From Clostridiales bacterium Firm_05 (lineage in GTDB: Bacteria; Bacillota; Clostridia; Oscillospirales; Ruminococcaceae), in the NCBI GenBank assembly GCA_001604035.1, contig LVAK01000044.1, positions 1-44,330 on the forward strand: a DNA stretch of 44,330 nt, given 5' to 3'. A model generated the notes under the pieces. The model was not told the origin of the DNA and searched no databases. It saw only the letters and a list, made by a program, of their open reading frames with translations. The position numbers and the translations under genes were made by a program. Shown piece by piece: positions 10,555 to 21,035 of the stretch. Position 1 is the stretch's first letter. Each line of letters opens with the position of its first letter.

Positions 10555-13500
10555 TCAGGATCTTCTTCTGCGGAGGAAATGGAACAGTACACCTGCTCCA
10601 ATGCCAGCTATTCCGATAGCCGAACCAAGAATAATCCTGAAATTTCCGACTCTGACATATTTTACTCTGTCAATATGCCACTGGTTTCCTGCTTCATCTT
10701 CAAGTGTGATATCGATATGATGTATACCCTTTCCGAGAGTAAATGAAAGTGTTCCGCTCTCAGGATCGTATACATGAGGTATTTCCTTTCGGTCGCCGTT
10801 TCTCGGGCATTCAAATACCTTTGTGTTTTCGTCATTCAGAGTTTCTGTAATACCTGTAAGTGTAATAGTCTCTTCGTCTGTAAAGGCGAAATTCGCCCAG
10901 TTGTGGAACTTTTCAGGTATTTCTGCCCTGGGGATCTCATTATCGATATGTATCGACGCAAGATCCTGATAAACGTCATCACGGACACTTACTGACAAGT
11001 ACATTCTTGTATCAAGTCCGTCGTCTTTGAAAGTCTCTGAGAAATAGCTTCCCGGCAGATGCATCTTCTCCATGATACAGGTCTCTGAGATCTCCTCTGT
11101 GTCAACATCGAAGGCCGCATAGTCATCAGGAGAATACTGCTTCGCATCTTCACGCAGAACGAGCTTTCCAGCCTTTTTATCATCCTTTGGCTTTATTACA
11201 AGAATATCTATGTCCTTGAAATCTGTGGCCTTTTTGCTTAGTGCTTTTCCGTTTTCACTCATAAGTGAATAGTAACCGGTAGGCCCATTTTTTGTATCAA
11301 TGGCACTATTGTAGATGTATGCAAGAACGTCTGTATCGACCATTCTGAAATAGGTATTGCTGATAGTTTCACTTTCATTTCCGGCCTTATCTACCGCAGT
11401 GAACTTAAGAGCATAAACTCCGTCCTTCTTGAAATCATCAAGAGTATATTTCTTACTGTTTATCCTGCCTGAAAGCCTGTCTGTCAGCGGACTTTCAACT
11501 ATCTCTCCCATTTCCTTCTTATTGGTATACTCCGGAGAATAAACAAGTGCTTCTACCCTTATTTCCTTGAAATTTGTATCATCAAATTCTACTGAAGGCT
11601 TCGGATCATCCTTGCGTTTCTCGTCATATACATCATAGAACGGTGTGAGCTTCGGCTCGTCATTCAACAGACTGCCATTTCTGCTCTTATATACCGGAGG
11701 AGTCTTATCTATCTCGTAAACTGTGGTATGATCTGCAGAGCCTTTCTCAAATGAGCCCTTGTTGCCGGCACGGTCAGAAGGTGACATAGATATCCTATAT
11801 ACACCATCCTCTGCAATCGTGATGTCAAGATCATGCTTATCGCCGTCATGTTTCCAGTTATATCCGCCGCCTACACTTACCCAGTCGCTTCCGCCTGTAC
11901 TATGTTCTGATCCGGGAACTTTTCTCAATATCGAAATGTTCATGTCAGTCGGATCAAAATTATGTTCATTTACAGTGATCTTTGCTGTCTGATCCTTGCT
12001 GTAGAATATCTCTTTATCATCATCCTTACCGAAGGATGTAAAGTTATTGCTTACAACAGGTGCGGTGGTATCAACGTTGAAGAACGCTGAGAAATAGCTG
12101 TTTGTTTTGCCGTCAGCAGTAATATTAGCAGAATGTCTTCCCAGGTCGTATCCTGAGAATGAGAAGTTGTAATCACCCTCCGGGAAAGTAAGCGTCGCCT
12201 TATACTCTGAAGGAGCTGTCTCCTTAAAGGAGCAGGCCGGTACAGTCTGCGTATAGGTATTAGAAATTTTTGCGTTCATAAGATCGGCCGAGAAATTTCT
12301 TTCCTTTACTACGATATCATATGTTACCGGACCGCTGTAGTATCTGCCGTTTCTTGCCGAAGCATTTTTAGTGATCGTTACTTCCGGAGCGATCGTATCG
12401 ATCGTGAATGTCTCACTCTCTTCATTATCCCTTATGTTGCCCGAGCGATCTGAAGCGCTGAACATCATAGAGATATCATTGTCATCTGTATTGAAAGTAA
12501 ACACCTTGCTTACTTCTGTTACAAGGTTAGTATCAGCACCGGTTATCTCCCAGCCATTGTCAAGTATTTCGCCTACGTTATATCCGGCAGTATTGCTTAT
12601 TTCAGTTTTTACGCTGTCAAAGCTGTCCTTCTCCGATTTTTTTGAATAGCTTACGTTTCTGAGACCTGACTTAGTATCTGAGATCGTAACTCTGAACTGA
12701 ACTTCTTCCGTAAAGAGTTTATTTCCGTTATTATCGGTTCCTGAACCTCTTCCGGGAAGTGGCTCGATAAAGATATCCGGAGCTGTTTTATCGATTACGA
12801 AGCCCTGAGGAGTCCGCTCCTCGGAAACATTACCGACATTATCATATGTCCTGGCATATATCTGTCCTTTAAAGCCTGCTCCTACCTTTATCTTTGCCTT
12901 GCCGTTGGTAACAGGAACGCTGTAGACCTTCTGTTCAAGCCTTTCTTCATTCTCGTATGGAACAAGTCTGAACTGAACTCTATCAAGCTTTGAAGAAGGC
13001 TCTGCATCTGAAACATCGACAGTTACTTCAAAGTCATCCTTGAAATAATAGCCGTATTCAAGCGCAACGATGAAACTATTTCTGTCTGCACCAGACAATC
13101 CGTCAGACGATGCCCTGTCAAAAGTGAATTTTTCAACCTCAGGCTCAATAATATCACGATAGAATACTACCTTTGAATCCTTATACTCAGTTCCATCGCT
13201 TGTTACAGGCATACGCTTGACGTTTCCGGCGTTATCTGTAACAAGGAACTCGATCACATAGCTTCCATCATTGTTAGCCGGTATCATCTCGGCGATCTTT
13301 TCGATGGAATAGCTGAATTTGTACTCGCCGCATAACGATGTCCTATCCTGCTTGCCTGCTTCCATAGTTGATGCAATGTCGGGAAGGACCTTGTGATCCT
13401 TTTCAAGCTCGCCGCTTATTGAGGAGACATTCTTTCCATTTATGAACATCTCCACCTGACGTATACCTGAATCCTCATCACGCAAAGACAATGCGATCAG

Positions 13501-16452
13501 TTTTTCTTTATCTTTATCACTGTTGGTATGCTTTCTATACCATATCCTGCCGTTATCCTTCTGAACGCTGTCAGGCTCAGGAAGATCTACTATCAGAGCA
13601 GGCTGATGATCTTCAAGCATAACAAAGTGATTGTCAGAAACACCTTTCTCCCTCTCGGTATTCTCTATGTTCGGGCAGGATATGCTGTGCTTTCCGACTT
13701 TATCATATACATTAACGATAATATCGCTCTGGAATACTTTTGTATCTATATCAAGGTCATAGACAAACCTGTTCTCTCCGAGAGGCACCATCTTCAGAGG
13801 CGTTTCAATGCCGTCATGCGTTATTGTAACATAATCTACACCGCTGTCGTGCTCACCGTCATGCACATCAACTGAAAGCCTTACGGAATCATTTGAGAAC
13901 GAGCCGAAGGGAAGTACATTCAGTATCGCTTCTCTTATCGAAAACTTTTTCTCAATGGTGAATCTGTCGATCACCGGCGCTTCTGTATCCATGTGCAGCG
14001 TGTAGTAAGCGTGACCTGTATTTCCGGAAAGCGCTTCTATATCGGCACTTATAAAGTATTCGTTGTAATCGTCATATCTGTCCTTGGAAGGATCTATTTT
14101 AATATCGGCATAAGTATTTCCTTCTTCATCAGTCTCATAAGTATCGGCGGTATATTCCTTGCCGTTGACCTTGAAATGGATCTTATAAAGGTCAGAACCT
14201 TCAAGCTTATAATTTAGCCTCAGAACAACAGGCTTTACTGCATTGTTCTCGTCCTTTTCAATGATCCAGTTCTGGCCGTCAATTTCTGTTACCTCATGAG
14301 ATACAACAGAGAAATCTCCCTTTGGTACTTCATGATCTACAAAAATCATTGCAGAGCTTTCTGTCTCCGGATTACCTGCATTATCTGAGGCAGTATTCTT
14401 AAAGATATACATACCTGTATCAAGCTTGGAGGTATCTACTGTGTAAGAAGTGCTGTACTTATCGGAACTGTACTTTTCATTTTTCAGTACGACCTCATCA
14501 CCAAGAGCCGCACCCTCTCCGGATGATATCTTCGAGACACAAGCCGATGCAAGGCCGCCATCATCGTTGAAGGATATCCTGAGCTCTCCGCCGTTGTTGT
14601 TATAGTAATGCGAGCCGTCACGGTTCTTCTCTGCACCGTAATCGTAGGTTATTTCCGGGGATTCTGTATCAATGATCCATTTGTCAGTAGTGATATTCTT
14701 CCAATCTATGATCGGCTCTTCATCCTCTGCCGGCTTTGTGACCGGTGTTTTATTGCAGGAACTGTTTTTCAAGAGACTTGAAAGAGATACATCCTTCTGA
14801 TTGTTTCCGTCGGTCACTCTTACATAAAGCGAGCCAACTACAGCTCCATTAGCAAGATCAAACGAGTACTCGCCACTCTTATTTCCATTAAGTGAGGAAA
14901 TAACATGATCGTTGTTGCTCTTATCGATCAGTGATACCTTTTGCACGCCTCGGATCCTTTCACTCTCTGACACATCTTCAATGTTCATCGTGATAGTAAG
15001 AGGCTTGTTGCAGTAGTTTGCCCTTGAAGTGAATGTAAGCGCATTTTCAACTTCTGATCCATCATCAGTCTTTAATACGATAGTATTTATATCAGGTGCC
15101 TGCGAATCTGGTCCCTGGTCGCTGCTGCAGTATTTTCCGCTTTCAGTATAGTGATTTCCCGCATTATCTGTTATGTCAAGATGAAGAGTATGCAAGCCCT
15201 GCGGTACAGACTGCGAATCCCTATACATAACTTTTGATGAAAAATAAACTGATAATACTATACCGTCTTTTTCAAATGCATAATCTTTTTCGCCCTGCGT
15301 ATCCCATTCGTATTTTATTTTGTTTATACCTGATGCATTATCCTTTATGTAGCCCTTTGCCGTAAACGATCTGTCCTGATCGTCATAGGTTATGTTCATA
15401 CCTGATACAACAGGTTTTTTGCTGTCAAGAATTAGCTTTGAAGTGGTATCATTGGTGCCTGGAATGCTCATCGGAATAGGAACTATTTCCTTCTGACCGT
15501 TATCACCTGAACAGTTAAGTTCAAGGATACGCTCTGCCTTTCCGGCAGCGATCGCCTCTGTAAACTCGGCAGTATATATGTATACCGTCTCACCCTTATC
15601 GTTGACTCTTGTACCGTCAGGAACAGATATACGCTGCTTCTGAGAATCAGAAAGACCAATAGTTACCGGAATCTTATGAACACTTTCAGCTGTTACTTTG
15701 ACACATACATTCCTGTTGGATGCGATACCAAAGTCATACTGAGCTATTTTACCGTCTTTATCCTCTTCATCATTTGGTATAAGACTTACAACAGCAGATG
15801 TGATAACAGGTGCTGTAGGAGTTTCTTCATGGGGATCGCTTGTGCTGTTTATCGTAAAAATATAGTTATTACCGGTGACAGAAGAGCTGTCTATATCGTA
15901 ATACAGCTTGTCATCATCATCCTTCTTTATGTACAGCTTTATCTCAGGAAGAAGATCACTGTTTAGCTTCTGGCCGTTTATCGTCAGATAATATGGTATC
16001 TCCTTAGGAAGTTCCTCACCCTTATAATAATATCCATTAGGAACGACCTCTATTTCCGCAGCATTTATAGTGCCTGTTGTCTGGAATTCATCGCTTTCAC
16101 CGGGAAGCTGAAGCTCGTACTTGTCAGAGTTATGTCCTGTAAGAGCAAAGTCTGAAAGTATCACTGTCTTTCCCTCTCCGGCGTCTGCATCCTCGAATTC
16201 AGCATTACAAGTCAGTCTTACCTGATCTGTTGTGCTGACGCCATGAAGGATGACTCCGGACAGATCAACTGTCGCATCAGTGTCTCCGTCATAGGTCTTA
16301 GCGTTAACTACTATGCTGTCAATAAAATCGCTGTCAACAGTAACAACGATCTGCTGTGCCGCATACGAATATGAATATGGAACAGATATCGGTACACTGC
16401 TGCCGGATAATGCCAGTGCGCCGAGCAGTGCAAGAGATCTCTTTTTCTTCAT
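10555..16452 (-). CDS. Giant secreted, membrane-anchored Ig-like repeat surface protein
   Basis: 1965 aa; N-terminal signal peptide; many 'D(T/K)xAPxV' Ig-like module boundaries; C-terminal TM helix followed by FLRRRRS; no LPxTG. Confidence 0.85.
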   Translation of the reverse strand: MKKKRSLALLGALALSGSSVPISVPYSYSYAAQQIVVTVDSDFIDSIVVNAKTYDGDTDATVDLSGVILHGVSTTDQVRLTCNAEFEDADAGEGKTVILSDFALTGHNSDKYELQLPGESDEFQTTGTINAAEIEVVPNGYYYKGEELPKEIPYYLTINGQKLNSDLLPEIKLYIKKDDDDKLYYDIDSSSVTGNNYIFTINSTSDPHEETPTAPVITSAVVSLIPNDEEDKDGKIAQYDFGIASNRNVCVKVTAESVHKIPVTIGLSDSQKQRISVPDGTRVNDKGETVYIYTAEFTEAIAAGKAERILELNCSGDNGQKEIVPIPMSIPGTNDTTSKLILDSKKPVVSGMNITYDDQDRSFTAKGYIKDNASGINKIKYEWDTQGEKDYAFEKDGIVLSVYFSSKVMYRDSQSVPQGLHTLHLDITDNAGNHYTESGKYCSSDQGPDSQAPDINTIVLKTDDGSEVENALTFTSRANYCNKPLTITMNIEDVSESERIRGVQKVSLIDKSNNDHVISSLNGNKSGEYSFDLANGAVVGSLYVRVTDGNNQKDVSLSSLLKNSSCNKTPVTKPAEDEEPIIDWKNITTDKWIIDTESPEITYDYGAEKNRDGSHYYNNNGGELRISFNDDGGLASACVSKISSGEGAALGDEVVLKNEKYSSDKYSTSYTVDTSKLDTGMYIFKNTASDNAGNPETESSAMIFVDHEVPKGDFSVVSHEVTEIDGQNWIIEKDENNAVKPVVLRLNYKLEGSDLYKIHFKVNGKEYTADTYETDEEGNTYADIKIDPSKDRYDDYNEYFISADIEALSGNTGHAYYTLHMDTEAPVIDRFTIEKKFSIREAILNVLPFGSFSNDSVRLSVDVHDGEHDSGVDYVTITHDGIETPLKMVPLGENRFVYDLDIDTKVFQSDIIVNVYDKVGKHSISCPNIENTEREKGVSDNHFVMLEDHQPALIVDLPEPDSVQKDNGRIWYRKHTNSDKDKEKLIALSLRDEDSGIRQVEMFINGKNVSSISGELEKDHKVLPDIASTMEAGKQDRTSLCGEYKFSYSIEKIAEMIPANNDGSYVIEFLVTDNAGNVKRMPVTSDGTEYKDSKVVFYRDIIEPEVEKFTFDRASSDGLSGADRNSFIVALEYGYYFKDDFEVTVDVSDAEPSSKLDRVQFRLVPYENEERLEQKVYSVPVTNGKAKIKVGAGFKGQIYARTYDNVGNVSEERTPQGFVIDKTAPDIFIEPLPGRGSGTDNNGNKLFTEEVQFRVTISDTKSGLRNVSYSKKSEKDSFDSVKTEISNTAGYNVGEILDNGWEITGADTNLVTEVSKVFTFNTDDNDISMMFSASDRSGNIRDNEESETFTIDTIAPEVTITKNASARNGRYYSGPVTYDIVVKERNFSADLMNAKISNTYTQTVPACSFKETAPSEYKATLTFPEGDYNFSFSGYDLGRHSANITADGKTNSYFSAFFNVDTTAPVVSNNFTSFGKDDDKEIFYSKDQTAKITVNEHNFDPTDMNISILRKVPGSEHSTGGSDWVSVGGGYNWKHDGDKHDLDITIAEDGVYRISMSPSDRAGNKGSFEKGSADHTTVYEIDKTPPVYKSRNGSLLNDEPKLTPFYDVYDEKRKDDPKPSVEFDDTNFKEIRVEALVYSPEYTNKKEMGEIVESPLTDRLSGRINSKKYTLDDFKKDGVYALKFTAVDKAGNESETISNTYFRMVDTDVLAYIYNSAIDTKNGPTGYYSLMSENGKALSKKATDFKDIDILVIKPKDDKKAGKLVLREDAKQYSPDDYAAFDVDTEEISETCIMEKMHLPGSYFSETFKDDGLDTRMYLSVSVRDDVYQDLASIHIDNEIPRAEIPEKFHNWANFAFTDEETITLTGITETLNDENTKVFECPRNGDRKEIPHVYDPESGTLSFTLGKGIHHIDITLEDEAGNQWHIDRVKYVRVGNFRIILGSAIGIAGIGAGVLFHFLRRRRS

Positions 16453-16524
16453 TAGAAACTTTCCTTTCTGTTGATACCGATACGGTGATCAGTACATTTT
16501 ATATGAAGCTTGCTGTTTCAGACA

Positions 16525-16905
16525 TCAAGCCTTATTATCACGGGATCCATCAGTATTGACTGTATTGATAACTCTGTATTTTGTGTTTCTTCTGTGCTGG
16601 GTGTTATAAAGGAATGACGCTCCAAGCCAGCACACAAATATGAGTATGACAAGAAGTATGCATACGACCAAAAAGATCAGCGGATAGTTCAGGTCGGTCT
16701 CATAGAACAGATCCCATTTCAGGACAAATCTCAGAAAAATATACAAAAGTATGACCGCTGCAGAACAAATACATCCGATCTTTATCCATATCCTGAAGGA
16801 AGCAAAAAAATCTTCCCGGAACTTTCTCAGCGTCTTTCTTCTTTCATCTTTTTCATCACGGAATTTCAACTCCTCGGAATTTGTTGTTACAGCCATATCA
16901 ATCAC
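16525..16905 (-). CDS. Small membrane protein (two predicted TM helices)
   Basis: Two hydrophobic stretches; overlaps the kinase ORF by 8 nt. Confidence 0.75.
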   Translation of the reverse strand: MIDMAVTTNSEELKFRDEKDERRKTLRKFREDFFASFRIWIKIGCICSAAVILLYIFLRFVLKWDLFYETDLNYPLIFLVVCILLVILIFVCWLGASFLYNTQHRRNTKYRVINTVNTDGSRDNKA

Positions 16906-18829
16906 CTCCGAGTTTAGTCAGCGGAACAAGAGTATCCTGTATCGTCTCACGTTCTGTTCCTGCCGCATCTGCAAGCGTATCAGTCTTTTCACCGGACATA
17001 AGCTTCATTGCAAGCTTTGACAAGATCGTGCTGTATCTCTTGTCGTCACAGTTTTCCAGCAATACATCATAGGCTGATTTCAGCTTGTCTGTATCGGTAT
17101 CAGCGGCTTCATTGACCTGAGTCAGCGCCTTAGCAAGATCATAACCGCTGGATTTGTTTTCACGAGGCAGATTAAGAAGATATATATTCTTTGCAATATC
17201 ATCCATATTATCACTCTTGCCATTCTGAATGATTGTATCTATATAGCCGCCCCACTTTGACTTGTCAGAGATATGCTCCTTCATCAGCGAAGTAAGCAGT
17301 TCTGTTTCGTCAATATCAATAACGTTATCATTTGGCGAACCGCCGTGTACAAATTCGACAATATCATCAAAATTTTTCAGCTTTGCCTTCTTCCCGGGCA
17401 CCTTCATCATATCATTTGCTGCTCTTGCCAGCGCAGTTTTTTTCTGATTGTCGGTATAATTCTTTTTCATTGTGTTCCAACGATCCCTGGCAAGCGGATT
17501 AGCAAGGAGCATCAATATGAGCCAAAGACCAAGAAAACAGGATGCAAATGCTGCACAGAATCCCGATACTGCCAGCATCTGCCGTACAAGAGGATCTGAT
17601 TTTCGGTCAAGTGACGGTATCGAATCACGAGCGTGTTCGATATCTTCCTGAAGCTGTGCAAAATTGTGATAAAAATCACCGATATCCCTGTCCGGATCCT
17701 GAAAATGCTTCTGTCGTGTAGCTGTGCATTTTCTTATGATAGATTCAAGGGATTCGTGATATGCCCTATCGATATTACGGAAATCACGGTCGCAGTAAGT
17801 GAAGGTGTTTCCGTTACGGACGTCCTCCTCATACTCATGCATGATGGCACGGTTGAAGAATCTCGGGTCTGATGACTCCGGAGAAGCTTCAAAATACTTC
17901 CGGCACATCTCATAAATGGAAAGACACTCATAGAAGGTCGTGCCAAATCCGAAGATATCGCTCTCTATGGATACACATCCGTTTACAAACACCGAGCTCT
18001 GTGAAGTAAACGGAAAGAATCCTGCCAGAGGCTCTGCATAGCACTCCGGTGCGGCATAGCCTACGGTTCCGTAAGCGTAGAAATTATCCTTGCCTACATC
18101 CTGCCACTGACGATCACTGTAGTCGGCAATGAACGTCATATTTGTCAGGTCGTTATAGTGCTGATAAGTCCTGTCATCCATAAATTCCTGAGAACGGCCG
18201 AAATCTATAAGAACAAGCTCACGGCCATGCTTTGTCACCATTATATTCTCAGGCTTGATGTCACAATGCAGTACCACAGGCTTATTCGGATCGTTCTTGG
18301 CATTATGAATGTTGACATTTGATACAAACTTCATTATTTCACAGAGGTTTATCATAAACTGTATCATCTGATTCTGATACTTAACTATCTCACGATAATT
18401 ATACTCTGTTGAATTGCGCTCCCATTTTCTTGACACAGTATTATACCTGAACCACTGATTGATACAATAGTCCTGAAGGGATTCTCCGTCTATGAACTCC
18501 TCAACAACACAGAAAAAATTCTTTGTGCTGATAAATCCTCCTCCATAGGGCAGCTTGAAATCACCCAGATCCTCAACGACATCAAGAACACGTACTACGG
18601 ACCGACAGGTCTGCAGCGCTTCAAGTATCTTATATTCTCTCTTCATAAAATCACGAAGTCTGCTCCTGGGTTTGAATTTCAATACACAGGAATATACAAG
18701 GTCGTTTCCGTACTTTATTCCTTTGAAAACGATACTTTCTGTTCCCTCAGCAATAAAACCGTCATGGTTTATTCCGTACTCGGTGTCTATTCTGTAGTCA
18801 AAATCTGTTCCCTTGATAACATATGCCAT
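16898..18829 (-). CDS. Membrane-anchored Ser/Thr protein kinase, EssB/YukC-like layout
   Basis: VLK, LHCDIKPENIMV, IDFGRSQ, GTVGYAAPE motifs; one TM (AVSGFCAAFASCFLGLWLILMLL), then a helical extracytoplasmic C-terminus. Confidence 0.85.
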   Translation of the reverse strand: MAYVIKGTDFDYRIDTEYGINHDGFIAEGTESIVFKGIKYGNDLVYSCVLKFKPRSRLRDFMKREYKILEALQTCRSVVRVLDVVEDLGDFKLPYGGGFISTKNFFCVVEEFIDGESLQDYCINQWFRYNTVSRKWERNSTEYNYREIVKYQNQMIQFMINLCEIMKFVSNVNIHNAKNDPNKPVVLHCDIKPENIMVTKHGRELVLIDFGRSQEFMDDRTYQHYNDLTNMTFIADYSDRQWQDVGKDNFYAYGTVGYAAPECYAEPLAGFFPFTSQSSVFVNGCVSIESDIFGFGTTFYECLSIYEMCRKYFEASPESSDPRFFNRAIMHEYEEDVRNGNTFTYCDRDFRNIDRAYHESLESIIRKCTATRQKHFQDPDRDIGDFYHNFAQLQEDIEHARDSIPSLDRKSDPLVRQMLAVSGFCAAFASCFLGLWLILMLLANPLARDRWNTMKKNYTDNQKKTALARAANDMMKVPGKKAKLKNFDDIVEFVHGGSPNDNVIDIDETELLTSLMKEHISDKSKWGGYIDTIIQNGKSDNMDDIAKNIYLLNLPRENKSSGYDLAKALTQVNEAADTDTDKLKSAYDVLLENCDDKRYSTILSKLAMKLMSGEKTDTLADAAGTERETIQDTLVPLTKLGGD

Positions 18830-18996
18830 TAATCATGCCCCTCTTCGGCTTCTCTGAAAATAAGATTATATATAGTTTCCGGAGAATCCTCAGGGATAGG
18901 TTTCAAAAGAAGCTTCTTGGACTCCCCCGAAGTATCCGGCACCGTATCGCCTACAGAACCGAATACTCCTGTCCCCCTTTCGTCATTCAATATCAT
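18829..18996 (-). CDS. 55-aa small protein, translationally coupled on both sides (absent from ORF track)
   Basis: MILNDERGTGVFGSVGDTVPDTSGESKKLLLKPIPEDSPETIYNLIFREAEEGHD*; ATGA overlap with the upstream WXG100 stop, TAATG overlap with the downstream kinase start. Confidence 0.75.
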   Translation of the reverse strand: MILNDERGTGVFGSVGDTVPDTSGESKKLLLKPIPEDSPETIYNLIFREAEEGHD

Positions 18997-19313
18997 TCGC
19001 CCTCCTCAGGATCGCCGGCTGTGATATTGTACTGGCCAAGATCGTTGTCTATCTGCTTGTACTGCTCTATAAGGTCATTAACGACCTCGTCATTGATAGT
19101 GTTGAGAACGTCGGAAATATTCTCTATATTTTCAGTTATGTGTAAAGCTACCTGCTGAAAAGCAGTTTTACCTGCTCCTTCCCAGTTTGCCATCAGAGTG
19201 AAGTTTATGCGGTCAAACTCTTCTCTTATGGCTGCAAACTCGGTTATAGCCTCCTCACTCTGAGTTACAAAGCTTTCAAGCTTTCCGATATCTGCTTTGA
19301 TAAAATCTGCCAT
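18993..19313 (-). CDS. WXG100-family protein (WEG motif)
   Basis: 106 aa, helical, central NWEGAGKTAFQ; C-terminal YKQID fits YxxxD/E. Confidence 0.85.
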   Translation of the reverse strand: MADFIKADIGKLESFVTQSEEAITEFAAIREEFDRINFTLMANWEGAGKTAFQQVALHITENIENISDVLNTINDEVVNDLIEQYKQIDNDLGQYNITAGDPEEGE

Positions 19314-19316
19314 AAA

Positions 19317-21035
19317 TTACTCCTCCGTTTCCTTTATGAACTTTAACTTCTTAAGATCATCTTTTTCTATCGAATAATAATATCCGTCGCCCTCTTCGCA
19401 CTGTGCATATTCCTCTTTGAGAGTCTTCACATCCATTGCTCCGAAAATTGATTTTCTTCCTCTTTCGCCGACAAATTCTGCAATATTGTCAAGCAGGAAT
19501 GCTGTTCCGATAGCTGAATGGAAATTATCTCTCGTCTCGCTGTCACTTATGGTCTTAACGTCCGAGAAAATAATTATCCAGTTCATATCATCTGCCCGGG
19601 CAGCAAGCGACGGCAGGATTATCTCCATAAAATCTTTCGATGCAAGGGAATTGATATACAGGAACTTACTCTGAAGAACAAATACTGTATTCTTTATATT
19701 TCTTTCAGATGCCATTGACGGCAGAGCGATTCCTGTACCAAACACCTCATTCAGCACAAGGTTGCTCAGTCGTCTTGCCTGAGAAAGATCCATGTAATAC
19801 TCATGTATCAGCTTAATGAAGAGCTGCATAGGCGTTACCTTGCTCTTTACCTCTGTTATGGCGCCCTTTTCCTTGAATGGAAGAAGCATTTCCGTGTTGT
19901 CCCTGATGTACATTTTGCGGCCGTCATCATCTATTCGATCAGCAAATTCCTGTAGCTGGCTCCTTCCGTCATCGAAGAATACAAAATTGTATTTCGGATC
20001 AGCTATGAAATCCTTGAGCAGTCTCCTGAGGAGATTCGTCTTGCCAAAACCTTTTTTGCCATATACAGCAGCAACCTTCGATGAGTAAAAATCCATTATC
20101 ACAGGACGGCATTCAGTATAGTCCAGGCCTATATTTACCGAAAGATCATCCGTTGGAACTTCAATGTCGTCACCGGCAAAGCTCTTGCAGGCCTCTTCGG
20201 TAAGAACATCAGGAAAGCGTTTGTACTTCAATACACTGCTGCTGCCGAAATAGCGCTCGATATTGCTGCTGAATTCAGGTGAGGAAATATTGTCAGCTAT
20301 ATTGAGCTGAAGCTCATATGGTACCTGAAGCGGAAATGTTCCTGTTATATCATCAGGAATGATAGTAACATTTGCAAATCCATGACCGGGATTGTTTCCA
20401 ACCGGTATGACCTTCTGATTGAAGATCTCCGTATAACTTTCCGGAGGCATCTCCAGGGCTATCTTTTGCTTGAAGCTGCTCATCAGTGTTCCGAGTCCTT
20501 TTGTAGAGCTCGCTGTCATCACAACTGTGATACCCTTTGAAAGGCCGTCTCTGCATACCTTAGCGAGCTTCTCCTGATATGCTGTGTACCTCGGCTCATC
20601 AAGAAATGCATTGACATTGTCAATAAAGAGAGTCGTATGCACCGGCTGACCGGACTCAACTCCACGAAAATTCTTTCCGCCAAGCTTCTTTATGTTTTCC
20701 TTGAGCTGATCTTCCATAAGCTTGAAAACACGCTTTACATATTCTTCATTTGAATTGTCAAAGTATGCTGATACCAGCGGAAGATGCTCAAGATCAGCAA
20801 GCGCTCCGCCGAAATCAAGTATGAATATCTGCTCATCGCCTACTCTGTACTGCTTGTGCAGCACTGTTACAAGAAGACGGATAAGGTTTGTCTTTCCGCT
20901 CATAGAGCTTCCGAAGAGTAGGATGTTCGTATCCAGCAGGTCAACAATGAACTGCGGCTGATCCTGAATAACAGGGATATCCTGTCTTCCAAGAACGCAT
21001 TTTATCTTATCTCTCGCCAAAAAGCTCACCTCCAC
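19317..21035 (-). CDS. FtsK/SpoIIIE-type ATPase, EssC D2-D3-like half
   Basis: Two Walker A motifs (GSSMSGKTN, GKKGFGKTN); follows the D1-bearing ORF with a 10-nt overlap. Confidence 0.85.
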   Translation of the reverse strand: MEVSFLARDKIKCVLGRQDIPVIQDQPQFIVDLLDTNILLFGSSMSGKTNLIRLLVTVLHKQYRVGDEQIFILDFGGALADLEHLPLVSAYFDNSNEEYVKRVFKLMEDQLKENIKKLGGKNFRGVESGQPVHTTLFIDNVNAFLDEPRYTAYQEKLAKVCRDGLSKGITVVMTASSTKGLGTLMSSFKQKIALEMPPESYTEIFNQKVIPVGNNPGHGFANVTIIPDDITGTFPLQVPYELQLNIADNISSPEFSSNIERYFGSSSVLKYKRFPDVLTEEACKSFAGDDIEVPTDDLSVNIGLDYTECRPVIMDFYSSKVAAVYGKKGFGKTNLLRRLLKDFIADPKYNFVFFDDGRSQLQEFADRIDDDGRKMYIRDNTEMLLPFKEKGAITEVKSKVTPMQLFIKLIHEYYMDLSQARRLSNLVLNEVFGTGIALPSMASERNIKNTVFVLQSKFLYINSLASKDFMEIILPSLAARADDMNWIIIFSDVKTISDSETRDNFHSAIGTAFLLDNIAEFVGERGRKSIFGAMDVKTLKEEYAQCEEGDGYYYSIEKDDLKKLKFIKETEE

